A DNA stretch of 64,000 nt from Paramecium sonneborni (taxonomy: Eukaryota > Ciliophora > Oligohymenophorea > Peniculida > Parameciidae). The number at the start of each line of letters is the position of its first letter. The stretch's first letter is position 1. The notes below the pieces were generated by a model that did not search any database, was not told the origin of the DNA, and saw only the letters and a program-made list of their open reading frames with translations. Both the position numbers and the translations under genes were made by a program. This document shows, piece after piece, positions 27,250 to 40,325 of this stretch. The stretch lies in the NCBI GenBank assembly GCA_905182985.1, contig CAJJDN010000077.1:1-64000 (forward strand). Direction: 5' to 3'.

Positions 27250-28413
27250 TCAATGATTAAATTAAAAAAATTTTAAATATATTTCAGTGAAAAAATTATG
27301 AAATTTATTACAAAATGAAAATTTTAATAATTTGACAGCTGTATTTAACTATAATAATTCTTTATATAATCCCACTACCAATTTATTAAAAATTATTCTA
27401 TTGCTATCTTTTTCAAAATAATAATATGGAAATATAATCAAATGTATTTCTTTTATTTACTTTAATGTTTTTTTTAGTTTTTCTTCTAAATCATTTAACT
27501 TCCTATACTTTATATTTATAAATAATTTTCTACCAATCTTTTAAATATCAACATCAATTTTATTATATTCAAGAGACATATATAAATTAAATTTTAAATT
27601 TTCATTAAATAAAATTTTCTTTTTCATATTTAATTAAATCCCATCATAAGTAATAGTGGTAAATATCATAAATTAATATATCTCTATTGGATCCAATATT
27701 ATTATTATAAAGGTATACTCCTTCATACTTGGATAAATAATTATTTATTTATTAATTTTTTGTATTAAATATTAATTTGATTTTTTCTTTAAATTTATTT
27801 CAGAATCATTAGAACTTCAATTAAAAAGTATTTCAATATTGAAATCAGTTTGTTCATTGTTTTAAAGAAATAATTCCTTGTAAATCTAAATGATATTTCT
27901 CTCAAAGATCCATAAGCTGTTTTATATTCAATTTCCTTGAAAAAAATTTATTTTTATTATTTCTTTTTTATACAATCTATAGTATGTGAATAGTTTATTA
28001 GTATTAAAATTACTAATATCACTTAAAAAGGTTCGAAAGCCTTAGTATATTATCAATTGTAAATTAAAAATGGCAGGCATTTTCTGTTATGAACTTAGTG
28101 CAAAAATTAAAATGTAAGACTTATTTAATGATATAAATTCTTGGACATTAACACTATTGTATTAATTTGATTTATTCTCATTTAAGAGCTATTTTTATGG
28201 TTGTTTTACTAGCATCTGATCCTGAATTTATAGGATAATTTATACTACAAATAAATAATAAAAAAATAAAAATGAACCAAATACGTGGTAAAAAATCAGA
28301 AAGTTACTCAATTCTTCAGCTTCATTCTTTCCTGTTTGTAGTTTTTTCAAATGGCAAAGTCCTGATTCAATCTGAATGCCTTTATATGAATTTAGAAAAT
28401 TTTTATCATTCAT
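27250..28413 (-). pseudogene. Unresolved minus-strand gene or relic
   Basis: A likely start at 28413 opens MNDKNFLNSYKGIQIESG and continues into KLQTGKNEAEELSNF. Further down, coding-like pieces appear in changing frames: NSGSDASKTTIKIALK followed by TGA, then GSLREISFRFTRNYFF, then SKYEGVYLYNNNIGSNRD. Finally comes a long clean frame with SLEYNKIDVDIQKIGRKLF and IHLIIFPYYYFEKDSNRI, ending at TGA 27250. Some shifts may be introns, but I could not assemble one open frame. No family recognised. Decay and unplaced introns are both possible. Confidence 0.4.
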
Positions 28414-28549
28414 ATCATTTAATATATTAATCTTTCAGAAGTAAAAAATGAGATTAATTTTTTGATTTTCAATAGTTTTAATATAATTGAATCAATAAAG
28501 ATTTAAACCATTCTTAATAAAAAATAATAATAATTAATATTCTTATTAA

Positions 28550-29977
28550 TCATTACATATATTTTCTGATCTAAATTTATTCAGATTTTAAATCCCAAGT
28601 TACTAGATATTATCCATCATTACTTAAGGTTCCCCAAAATTAACTAGTTTCGAAATTAATCGAAAAGTCAGAACTAAATTTGTTCTATTAATATCTATGG
28701 ATAACATTTATATAATTCCCATTTTTATTCAATAAAAATTATTTAGATTATAAAAACTTCTAAGGGAATCCAAAGTAACAAGTTTAACCTCCTTAAACAT
28801 CAACTTCTTGAGCCTTTCTGAATGATTAATCTACTTCATTTATTTAAGCTATACAAATTACTTATTTCTATTCATATTAGAACGCAAATGTGCAATTATC
28901 TATAAAGCATATTCTCCTTGCAAATTAATCAATTTATAATTATTATTTAACTATCCAGGTTTCATTTTTTTATTTTTCACTTATTAATATAACTTTTTGA
29001 TTATATGCAGAAGATATTAATTGATTTTATTTATAATTTAAGCTTAAACTCAACACTTTTCCTCTATGAGCATTTAAAGTAAAAAAACAACTCGATTAAT
29101 TTTTTTTCCAAAATTTAATAGATTTATCATCTCCTCCAGATATAATTAAGTCTTCATCAATATTTGTTATTAAGCAATAAATAAAACTAGTATGACCCTC
29201 TAATATTTGCTAAACTTTCCATTCATTATTATTCATTGACCAAATTATAATAATCTTATCTACACCACTAGAAATAAATTAATTTGATTCTTTCATAAAA
29301 ACTAAGCAATAAACCTCACTTTTATGTTCTTTAAGCTACTATCTTAATTACAGTTTTTCTTAATTAAAATTATACACATTAATTTTTCCACTCAAAAATC
29401 CTGTTATCAAAACAGTTCCATCTTTATTAAAATCCATAGCAAAACAATGTTCCTCTTTTATTGAACTATCTTTTAATATCTCATATCTAAATTATTTTTA
29501 AAGTTCGATATTTTAATAATCAACTTCATTTAATTGCAAGTCCTAAATTAATTGATCTAATTTCTAATTATATACCTCGGTATTGTTTTTTAATTAATTG
29601 AGCAAGGTCTGTTCATAATCTTAAAACGAAATGAATGAGGTGATAGCTTTGCTAATTTATTCACCTTTGAGTTGAGTCAATTTAGATGAAGAAATATTGT
29701 ATTTGTATTAGATTCCTTCTATTAATTTTTCTATATTAGTTTACAATTATTTAAAGAATTAATTAATCTGGATTAGAAGATTATTACAATCATTTTGTAT
29801 TGTCTCGAAATAATTTATAATTTCTGAGATTTTTCGAATGTCTTTCATATGCTCTGAGTGTTTATTTGTTTATAAGCATTAGAAGCAACTTAAGCGATTT
29901 TCTTTGCAAAATGGATTAAGACAAAAGAATTCAGCTAGATTATGATGAGCTGAATCAGAGCATGCTATAGAAATCAT
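28550..29977 (-). CDS. WD40 repeat protein with N-terminal Cys/His motif
   Basis: A single exon of 476 codons (475 aa), ATG 29977 to TGA 28550. The N-terminal 50 residues contain paired cysteines and histidines (SAHHNLAEFFC, CFQCLQTNKHSEH) like a degenerate B-box. About 130 residues of probable coiled coil follow, then WD40 blades. Clear blade signatures are SSGVDKIIIIWSM and GHTSFIYCLITNIDEDLIIS followed by GGDDKSIKFWKK. It shares its architecture with the protein at 7212-8861. Function beyond a scaffolding fold is unknown. It lies on the same strand as the MORN_2 gene but is separated by an unresolved region. Confidence 0.85.
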
Positions 29978-31785
29978 TTAATGATATTAATATTAAAAAG
30001 AAAAATCTAGAAATTAAATTAAAGTACTCTACTCATATGCAATAAAAAAATTCTATATATTTTTTTGTAAACATGGATAACTAGAAGGGAATTATATTTA
30101 ATTTTAAAGATTAAATTTGCAATATATAGTTTAAAATCAAACAATAACCCTTATTCTCTCATTAGTTAAAAACGAAATATTATATTGGAGTTTTATATAA
30201 TGAAATTTTGAGGATATGTCAAATTCAAAATAAAGATTGCTAAAAAGTTTAATTGGAACTTATTCATAATAAACAGAGTTAAAATTATATCCATAATAAT
30301 TTTCAAAAAAACTGGATAATTGATCTAGCTTTAATTAAATGAGTCATCTATTTAAATTAAGAACCAGAAATTTTACAAACATAAATATATTTACCATAGT
30401 GTATTATATTAATTTTGTTTAAGTTGACTATTTGTTTATCATAATTAAATAAAATATTTTTTTCTGATAAAATTCTACTCCTACTTTACAATAATTTTGG
30501 TTTATTTATCTTGATCCATTAAACAAACAATTGATTTAAGATTTAATATTTAATATTTTAATTTAATAAATTGTATAAATTTAGAACAAAAAACTTTCAT
30601 ATTTATATAAAAATTTTCTTTGAATAAGGAAAATTTAGAAGTTTTTTATTTAAGCAAGCTTTTTTTTATAATATTAAGAATTAGAATCAATTTTAATGTT
30701 TAATAGCTTATATTGTATATTTTTTCTGGTATAATTTATTTCAAGCCGTTTTCGAAAGTTATTAATTCATTTTTAAATAGGTATTTAACTTTTATTAGAT
30801 TGTTCTTTTGTGCATCAATCGATTCTTATGAGTTATTTTTTAATTAAAAAACTTTTGAGCCATAAAGTTTATTAGTTTTGTCTCATTTATCGGCTGTTTA
30901 AACTTTCTATTTAATGTAATTGTGGTTTCAAATTATCTGGATGAAATATTTTTTATATTTATATTATAATTTTTGTATTCACTTCAAAATGAAAAGTATG
31001 ATTTATTTATATTATTTAAATCAAAAATTGATATCAGCCTCCAAAAGTATAATTTTAATTTATTTCCTATTTTAAGATTAACTTAAAATTATTTTAGAAT
31101 ATTTTTTTGTTATTTTTTCATAAATTTAGTTTTTATACTTTCACATCTATTAATTGAAGTTTAAATTACATTCTTGAGCTTTTTCTTTTTCTTTTCCTTT
31201 TCCTTTAATAATTTAATTTTCATATTTGTCTGATTTCTTAGAACAAATAAGATTTTTCTATTTATAAATGATGAAAATAATACAATTATTTTTCAATTCA
31301 CTGATTTACAATCTTTTTTAAAAGTAAATGCAACAAGTAGTATATAAATTGCTTGTGGATAATTCAAATTCAATTTTGTTTAAACAACAATTAAATTTAT
31401 AAATCTCTACTTTGATATATTTCAAAAGTGGAATAATATTATGATCAATAACATTAAAATATTGCATTTGATAAAAGATTTAAATTGTTGAAAAATAAAA
31501 ATATTTGGAAAATTGATATAATAAAATAATTAATAGAATACAAAATATTTTTAAGTGGAAAATACAAATCATTGAGATTAAATGAAGAGTGATTTTTAAA
31601 CCTCTATTACAAAAGACTTGTCTCAATATAAATCATTAAAAATATTACTTTTGACGAATCCCCATTTCAAGAGCGGTTGTCTTTAAAAGAACTTTGTTTC
31701 TGACCCAGTATAAAAACGTTAATTATAATTAGTGAAGAAGGAATAAGATTTGTTATTTATATTATTAATATAATAGATCATTATA
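29978..31785. other. AT-rich intergenic stretch
   Basis: About 1.8 kb between the start of the WD40 gene and the stop of the giant minus-strand gene. I see no gene with coding composition on either strand. Confidence 0.45.
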
Positions 31786-34700
31786 TCATTTATTACTATC
31801 ATTTAAATTTAATTGATCCGCTGATATTTCTTTTTCAAGATTCTCAACTTTCTATGAAGGGAAAAATAAAGGAGAACTATTTATATTGCTTGGTAATTGT
31901 TATTCCCTCTTTAATTTGTTTTTCAGATAGTTAGAATAAACTTTACTTATTAATTCATACATATCTACTAATAGGCATGTCCCTAATATTATTGTAAACA
32001 TAGAAATATGAATCCAACCGCATTTTAAGAGTTAATCTTCAGTTAAATCAAAACTATAAATTAAAAATGTACTCACAGTCAAGAAGAAAAGAAATTCTTT
32101 ATTTAATAATTTGATAGATTCACTCTTTTATTTTAATGGCTGTTCTCTACACAAATAAATCAAATAAGTTAAAGATTGAATTGAGAGAAAAATTGATTAA
32201 ATTTAAGGTTCATTCATCAAAAAAACAATTACAAATATATAAGAGGTTACACGATATATTTAGAATGTTTTAAAATTAGCAGCCCAAAATTGAGACTTTG
32301 ATTATTCAAAAAAAAACTTCCATTTTGTTTTATTTTTTATTTTTTAGGATGTAATGGAAAGTGATTTAAAACTAACAAACATTATCAATCCCAAAGCAAA
32401 TAAAGAGTTTATTGAATTAATTACTTCAAAAAATGATTGAAAACTATAGTTTGGAAATTAAATAAATATACTAAATAGGAGTTAATGAAGTATTGTTAAA
32501 TAAACTTAAAAAATATCTTTAGTAAAGTATTCATGTTTCAATTTTAAGCATTTCTATTGAATTTTTTTTTAGAATAAACGCATCAATCGTAACAATCTGA
32601 TGTTTTCTTGATTAGATAAAATAATTTATTTAAGGAAATTATCTGTATATTTTGATGTTATCAATTAATAAATTAAATAGGTACAATATGAAATTAAGAC
32701 TGAAATATAACAGCCTTTTGCATTGACAAGAAATAATTAATTAAACTATTGAGAATTGTTATTTTATGAAGTTGTGTTATCTGAATATGGGAATTCTCCT
32801 CCATTTAAATAAGCTAATAATTAATCAATTTATAAGTAATCTAAAATTAATTTTAATGAAATCTTTGAATATAATTCAAGAAATTATTAAAAATGAGGAG
32901 GAAATTGATATTACACATATATAATGTAAGAGAATGATTACAGTAATTCTAATTAATTTAAGAGCATAATTGGATTGCCTAATAAAATTGATATTACTGA
33001 GATGCATATCATAATATAAATAATTGCATCATTCATCCAAATGATCTAAGATACCTTTTTTTTAGTGGATTATGATAGAACAATAGGATTTCCAACTTAA
33101 ATGCTTGATTGATGTTTCGACAGTGTAATATTATAAGAGTTAGTAATAGTAAAATATTTGAATGTTATAGTAAATTTTGGGTCGGTTACACTTTATTAAA
33201 ATTGAATACTAAATTGATAATGAGATCTTTATAATTCAGTAGATAGAATTATAATTGGAATAATGGTTAAATTATATGGAATATCTGGTTAAATTGTAAA
33301 ATTAGCTATATCTTCTATTCTTTAAGTTTGATTCAATTTAACTTCCTGCAAAAAAGTGAGTTCTATGATTTGATTTGAATTAGAGCTCTAAGTATTTGTT
33401 AGTAATTTTAACTTAAAATCAGGCGGTTTAATAAATGAGCATTCGTATCCTTTACACTGAAAAGAAAACTCATTCTTACAAATATTTGAACATCCATCTC
33501 CTCCAATTATATTTCCATCATCGCACTCTTCATTAAAATAATATTCTAGTTTCCCGTTTCCACAATTATATTTGGATTCTAAAACATCACTTTGATTTGT
33601 TTGAGTATCTTCATCTTAAATATCATTAATATTAATGATTTGAACATTATTTTGGTTTGGGAATTCTTGATCATCTATATATTCATTATCTAAATCTTCT
33701 TCATTATAATAAGAATAGCATTATTGAGTTTTGTTATTGAGCGTAAAAAACTCTTCTTCTTAACATTTTAAGCAAACATTATTTTTTTAGCAGTCCAAAC
33801 ATCCTTATGTACATGAGTATTTACAATTATAACATCCATCAAATTAAATATCATTTCCATCATCACACTCTTCAAATCCATTAATAATTATGCCATCACC
33901 ACATACACTGATACAATTATTATTTATTAATTCAAAACCATCTAGACAAATTTTACATTATTATTAATTGTCACATAGTTTGCAAAATAAATTACATTTA
34001 TATAGCTTACAATTACGACAATTCAAGTCTTATAGATCATCGCATTCTTCAATAGACAGAATAGCTAATTAACCATCTCCACAAATTTAATAACATTTTC
34101 CTTCTCTTAAGTTCCATCCTTTTATACATTATAAACAAGTAGTATTATGACAAAGAAGACATTCAATTTAGCAATTATTTTAACATTTATAGCATCCATC
34201 AAATTAAATGTCATTTTTATCATCACATATTTTTTCATATTTGATGATTTGATTCCCACATATTGTTTTACATTCATTATTTGATAATTAGAATCCTTCA
34301 ATACATTAAAGACATTAACCAAATGAACATTTTAAACAATTTAAAGGACATTAAAACCTACAATTAAAACATACCTAAGATATATCATCACATTCTTCAT
34401 TTATATTTATTATACCATCCCCACATATAGGTATACATTAATTAAATGCAAGTGGAATATAATATCCTTGATTAGGAAGACAATGTGATATAAGTTCCTC
34501 ATTACTTTCTTAGAACAAATTTTAATTCAAATAACCCTAATTTATATTCAGAATTAAGCAAAGATTATTTACTAATATATATTCTGAATTACATGATTCA
34601 CAAACCCCATTATTGCATGATTTACAACCATCACCACAAAAATATTTACATTATCGACATTTATTGATTTCAACAATCGGAACGATTTCACAATCCTCAT

Positions 34701-37700
34701 CTTCTGCTTTCAATCCATCTCCACATATAGATTCACAAAGTTTAGTTATAAAATTATAATAAAACCCTTTTTAACATTAAAGACATAACTCTTAGTGCTA
34801 ATATTAACAATATTAAAATCGTTAATATTCACAACCTAAACAATTTTAATCATTCATTTCACATTATTCATCGCTTGTTAATATTCCATCTCCACACTCA
34901 GGTTAACATTGAAAATCTTAATCAACATAATATCCCTAATTACATTTTATACAACTGTTTTAGGAACATTTCATACAATTTTAAAAGCATTAATTACAAA
35001 ATTCATTTGCTTACAGTAATATATAAATTTAACATTAGTTCATATTGAATGTTGTTTTACATTTTTATTCTGAGATATCAAAATAAGCATAATCCTAACA
35101 TTTTTAACAAAAATTGTCAACTTTAATTAAGCAATGTTATAAAGTGTTATCAAAAATAGAAGTTATCTAAATACATTATTGAGAATTTATAGAAAGTAAA
35201 TAATTGTGATTACATATATAACATGTTTTAAAAAAACAATCCTGACAATTTATATCACAAGCAAAATCAGGATTGTAAATTTCACTAAAAAGATATAAGC
35301 TTCCAATTAAATTGCATAATTATGAATTATTCTCAATTTCATTTCCTAATGATGGATTACATTAAAGTTAAGTTAATGGATGATTTAATATATAGTTAAA
35401 ACAAATTCCATTAATACAATCTTAGCATGAATCTTCACAGCTATATTAACAAAAATGGCATCCATCCCCATATATCAAATTACCATCATCACACTATTCA
35501 TCATCTGTAATTATCTAATCCCCGCAATTAGAATAACATTATTTATCAATCAATGAATAACCTGAATTGCATTTTTGACAACCTATGCCATCTGTACTAC
35601 ACAATTTACATGATGATTAACATCTTGGTTGACAATTTAAGCAGCCTCTGTAGGGTAATATCGAGCTAGTTTCACATTTTTCACTTGATAATTGTTTAGA
35701 ATCTCCACATTTCTCTTTACACTTTTTCTCAATAGGATCATAATACCAATATTCGTCACATTCCTAACAGTTTCCCTATTTGCATTTTCTACAATTAGAA
35801 TCACATAAGTCCTGAACCTCCGATTCACATAATTTATTTGTTGATTTAAAATTTCCACTTATACATTCGCACACTCCACTTATCAATTTCATGTTTATAC
35901 TATCAAAACATTCAAAACAATATGAATTGCTTAAACATTATTTACATTCAGGAGGACAAACCTTACATTCTTCGGATTCTTCATATTAATTTTTAACACA
36001 AAAACACCCTAAATTTGTTAATGTATATGTAGGTTTACATGTAGAACAAGAACTTTATGTTTTACATGTTTCACATGAAGAAGTGCAATTCTTGCATAAT
36101 GATTATTCAAAATCATAATATTAATTAGTTAGACAATTTGTCTAAGAACAATAATTGTAGTTTGCCAAATCAGTCTAATTCCATACTGTACAAATGTTCT
36201 CATCTGTACAATTTTAACAGTTAGGTTAACAATAATGAACTGCTAAGTAGAAATTGTATAATCCACAAAAAGCTTTTATTGGTTCATTATCTCCCTAACA
36301 TTCAAAAGTGATATTTAAGTTGTTTTTAGTATGTTATATTTTTTCAATTATTATATCTGTAAAAGTTCCATCATGGTTTTGTTTATTTGCTTAATTTCTT
36401 TTCTTAATAAATGAAACTTAATCTATAGTATATATAAATTAACTTTGTTCTGGAAATTTAGAGCCATATAAAATATAGAATGCTATAGAAATACTGTGAT
36501 GCGGTCTACTAATTTCAATAAATCTTTCGAATTTAGCTTAAGCCCAAATATAAGAACCTCCAAATATTAGAAATCCATTCCAAAATGAGTAATGTATATT
36601 TATTCCTTTCAAGAAATTAGTTCCATTTGAAGATATAAGATTGTATTAAGAGTTGTATTCATAAGTATAGTTTATATTTTCTCTTATCATAAGTTCAGAA
36701 TCTAAGGTGAAATATTTAAATATTTATACATCTTGTTTCATCATCAAAATCTTTACAGTAAGTTCCATTATTATATTAATACAGATTGTCACATTTTTAG
36801 ATACAAGTACCATCTCGATATAATAAATAAGGACTTTAACATTTTTTACATTTATAATATACATCACATTCTTCACAATGATCAGTACAATAATGTGATG
36901 TTACTTTTATCCCTATTATTGCCCAGCCAACGTTATCATTATTACTAATTTATATTAATACTTACCTCAAATTTCCAATAGCAGTGAATAAAAATGGATA
37001 GTGAGGAATATCAAACCAACCTATTATATCACAAAATTAATATCTTTAATACGGTTAGTAAGAAATTTCATGTTTTGTACAATTTATTGAAGTAAAATTA
37101 TCCAATTGGATATTTGAACTTTAGTTATATATTGACCCATAATAAGTTTCATTAAATTAAAAATTAATACCACAATCAACAGGTAAATCATTAAATATAT
37201 TTAAGCTTATTTTAATTTATATGTAATGTCCATTTTTAGGTTCAATCTTATTTATAAATCTAGATAAACCTGAATTTTTTTTAAAAATACCATAATTCAA
37301 TTTATTTAACCAAAACATAGAAGGTTTTTCTTAATTGTCATCATAAATTATCGACCAAAAGATCCATTCATGATAATTTGAAAAATTCGTAGAGTATAAT
37401 AAAGATGCTAAAATAAATTAATTATTTTACATGAACATAATTGACAAAATTCATTTAAACATTATTGCTTAAATGGATTACATTTTGATTAGCAACCTAT
37501 GTATTTTACATAATAGTAACCGTCAGGACAAGGAGGACAAATTTGATTTTCAGGATTTCCATAATAACATTTTTAACATTAATTATATCCAGGTCCTGAA
37601 CACTCTTTACATCTTGGATGACAATTAAGTTAGTAATTTAGAAGATATATATTTCTTAAAGATACTTTTTCATCTCCTTACACATCTATTGAAAATGTGA

Positions 37701-38172
37701 AATTTAAGGTAGAATTTTTAGTTTTGGTTATATTTATTTATTAAATTTCGTATTCTGCATTTTCACAAAATTCTTAATTTTATAAGGAGTTCCCAGATGG
37801 TGTAAACTAAAGATTGTAGCTCTCATTATAAAGTTTAAATATTAATTCTTTATTCGACCAAGTACCTTAAAAATATAAATCAAAGGATATTAAACATTTA
37901 TAACTACAATAAAATTTACTTTCATAATCACAATTTGAAACTTATTTTGTGACTTTATCTAAAGTTATATAATTTTTTGTTGATGATTCACAATTAATGA
38001 AATAAGCTCCATTTTGATAATCGTTCGTCAAATAATCAGTGTCTTTCCAACTATTATTTTTTGGGTTCAGACTTGGTTGTAGAGTATTCTCAGATGCATA
38101 TTTATGTATAATATACAATTGAGTGTTCATAGTATCCAATAACTTTATCAATAGAAAGAACTTTTTAATCAT
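31786..38172 (-). CDS. Giant cysteine-rich (CDDGN-repeat) multi-TM protein
   Basis: Four exons; introns at 37408-37430, 36945-36965 and 36702-36729 leave 2105 codons (2104 aa). The last exon is 4.9 kb, and lines 33541-36300 were checked in frame without a TGA. The N-terminus has a short hydrophobic leader ([12 protein letters not shown]). Cysteine-rich motifs follow ([22 protein letters not shown]). From about residue 630 to 1560 come repeats of the CGDG-x-ECDDGN-x-DGC type, as in DUF4215 proteins. After KGYEC near 33440 comes a linker and about seven membrane segments between 33050 and 31950, then a short polar tail. A surface receptor or adhesin role is inferred. It resembles the 12.9-21.5 kb gene in overall plan but not in repeat type. 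Confidence 0.87.
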
Positions 38173-39249
38173 TATTGATTATTTCTAATAATAATCTAAA
38201 TTTTTTTATATATTAGTATTTTTCTATTATTTCTAATTCAACAATTATTAAATTTATTTGAAAGTGGAATACGAACAATTAGAAATGTTGAAGGCGTCAA
38301 AACAAAAGCGAATAAATTAATTTTTATAAAAAAGAACTTTAGATAAAGATAATTCTTAATATTAGATAAAATTTAGCATTATAATTCTATTATCTATAAA
38401 TGCGAATTATATTTTTTTATTAATAATTGTTTGCGTAGGTACTTTTTGAATTAAAATATTCATAATATTTAAATTTAAGGATAATATTTGCTAAAGCTAT
38501 GCCAATTATGAAAATTAATTATTTTCAATATAATTAGGTATTCATTTAAATTAAATTCCTAAAATAAAATAACTTATTTAACTCATTTGCTTTTAGTTCA
38601 ATTTTTAGACCATCCTTTGTTATTCAATTAAAAATTCACTATATGAATTAAATTATATAAATTTTTTGGAATTGACGTTATAATATATACACAATCTTTA
38701 TTTAGAAATAAATGTATTGACATGAAAAATTTTGCTGAATTCTATTAATTTTGGAAAATTTAGTAATACAAGAAACTTACTTAATTTAATAAATTTATAA
38801 TCGAGCAATTAGAAATAAAAATGAAAATTTTCATTATAAATTTCTTCTTGCTATTAAACTAAATAAATAAAATAATAGAATTAAATTTAAGCATTACATA
38901 TTGTGAAAAACAAACATTTTAAGAGAAAATACAATTTATAAAAAATATTTAAAAAATCATGATATACTGTAATATAAGTTCAGATTGATATTTTAAATTT
39001 TAAATTCAAAATTGTCCTACATTATTTTTTTGATTTAGAGTGAACATATATTTATTCATAATTTTGTTTCCAAATATTCCATTTTTCCAAAAACAAAAAT
39101 CTGCTATTTAAATTCCATTTCTAATTTTATGATTCTAATTTACACAGATGAAGTTTCAAGTACATGAACTATGCAATACTTTCAAGTTTGGGGAATAATC
39201 TTACTAAAGGAGGTTTTGTAGAATTAACTTTAAGAATTATCTAACTTTA
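38173..39249. other. Intergenic, left of the gap
   Basis: AT-rich, with nothing recognised. The last 280 bases (38970-39249) are repeated after the gap. Confidence 0.5.
38970..39249 (+). repeat. 280-bp contig-end duplication, copy 1
   Basis: Matches 40046-40325 base for base as far as compared. It directly abuts the N run, so the gap is probably an overlap that was not closed. Confidence 0.9.
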
Positions 39250-40044
39250 NNNNNNNNNNNNNNNNNNNNNNNNNNNNNNNNNNNNNNNNNNNNNNNNNNN
39301 NNNNNNNNNNNNNNNNNNNNNNNNNNNNNNNNNNNNNNNNNNNNNNNNNNNNNNNNNNNNNNNNNNNNNNNNNNNNNNNNNNNNNNNNNNNNNNNNNNNN
39401 NNNNNNNNNNNNNNNNNNNNNNNNNNNNNNNNNNNNNNNNNNNNNNNNNNNNNNNNNNNNNNNNNNNNNNNNNNNNNNNNNNNNNNNNNNNNNNNNNNNN
39501 NNNNNNNNNNNNNNNNNNNNNNNNNNNNNNNNNNNNNNNNNNNNNNNNNNNNNNNNNNNNNNNNNNNNNNNNNNNNNNNNNNNNNNNNNNNNNNNNNNNN
39601 NNNNNNNNNNNNNNNNNNNNNNNNNNNNNNNNNNNNNNNNNNNNNNNNNNNNNNNNNNNNNNNNNNNNNNNNNNNNNNNNNNNNNNNNNNNNNNNNNNNN
39701 NNNNNNNNNNNNNNNNNNNNNNNNNNNNNNNNNNNNNNNNNNNNNNNNNNNNNNNNNNNNNNNNNNNNNNNNNNNNNNNNNNNNNNNNNNNNNNNNNNNN
39801 NNNNNNNNNNNNNNNNNNNNNNNNNNNNNNNNNNNNNNNNNNNNNNNNNNNNNNNNNNNNNNNNNNNNNNNNNNNNNNNNNNNNNNNNNNNNNNNNNNNN
39901 NNNNNNNNNNNNNNNNNNNNNNNNNNNNNNNNNNNNNNNNNNNNNNNNNNNNNNNNNNNNNNNNNNNNNNNNNNNNNNNNNNNNNNNNNNNNNNNNNNNN
40001 NNNNNNNNNNNNNNNNNNNNNNNNNNNNNNNNNNNNNNNNNNNN
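39250..40044. other. Assembly gap, 795 N
   Basis: A run of 795 undetermined bases between two copies of the same 280-bp sequence. The true gap may be zero or negative in length. Confidence 0.98.
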
Positions 40045-40045
40045 A

Positions 40046-40325
40046 TAATATAAGTTCAGATTGATATTTTAAATTTTAAATTCAAAATTGTCCTACATTA
40101 TTTTTTTGATTTAGAGTGAACATATATTTATTCATAATTTTGTTTCCAAATATTCCATTTTTCCAAAAACAAAAATCTGCTATTTAAATTCCATTTCTAA
40201 TTTTATGATTCTAATTTACACAGATGAAGTTTCAAGTACATGAACTATGCAATACTTTCAAGTTTGGGGAATAATCTTACTAAAGGAGGTTTTGTAGAAT
40301 TAACTTTAAGAATTATCTAACTTTA
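40046..40325 (+). repeat. 280-bp contig-end duplication, copy 2
   Basis: Second copy of 38970-39249. After it the sequence continues uniquely. Confidence 0.9.

Noticed and set aside
32041..32120. A 19- or 23-nt intron near the end of the second giant gene
   Set aside because: The sequence is already open in one frame and encodes a plausible membrane segment; no intron is needed.
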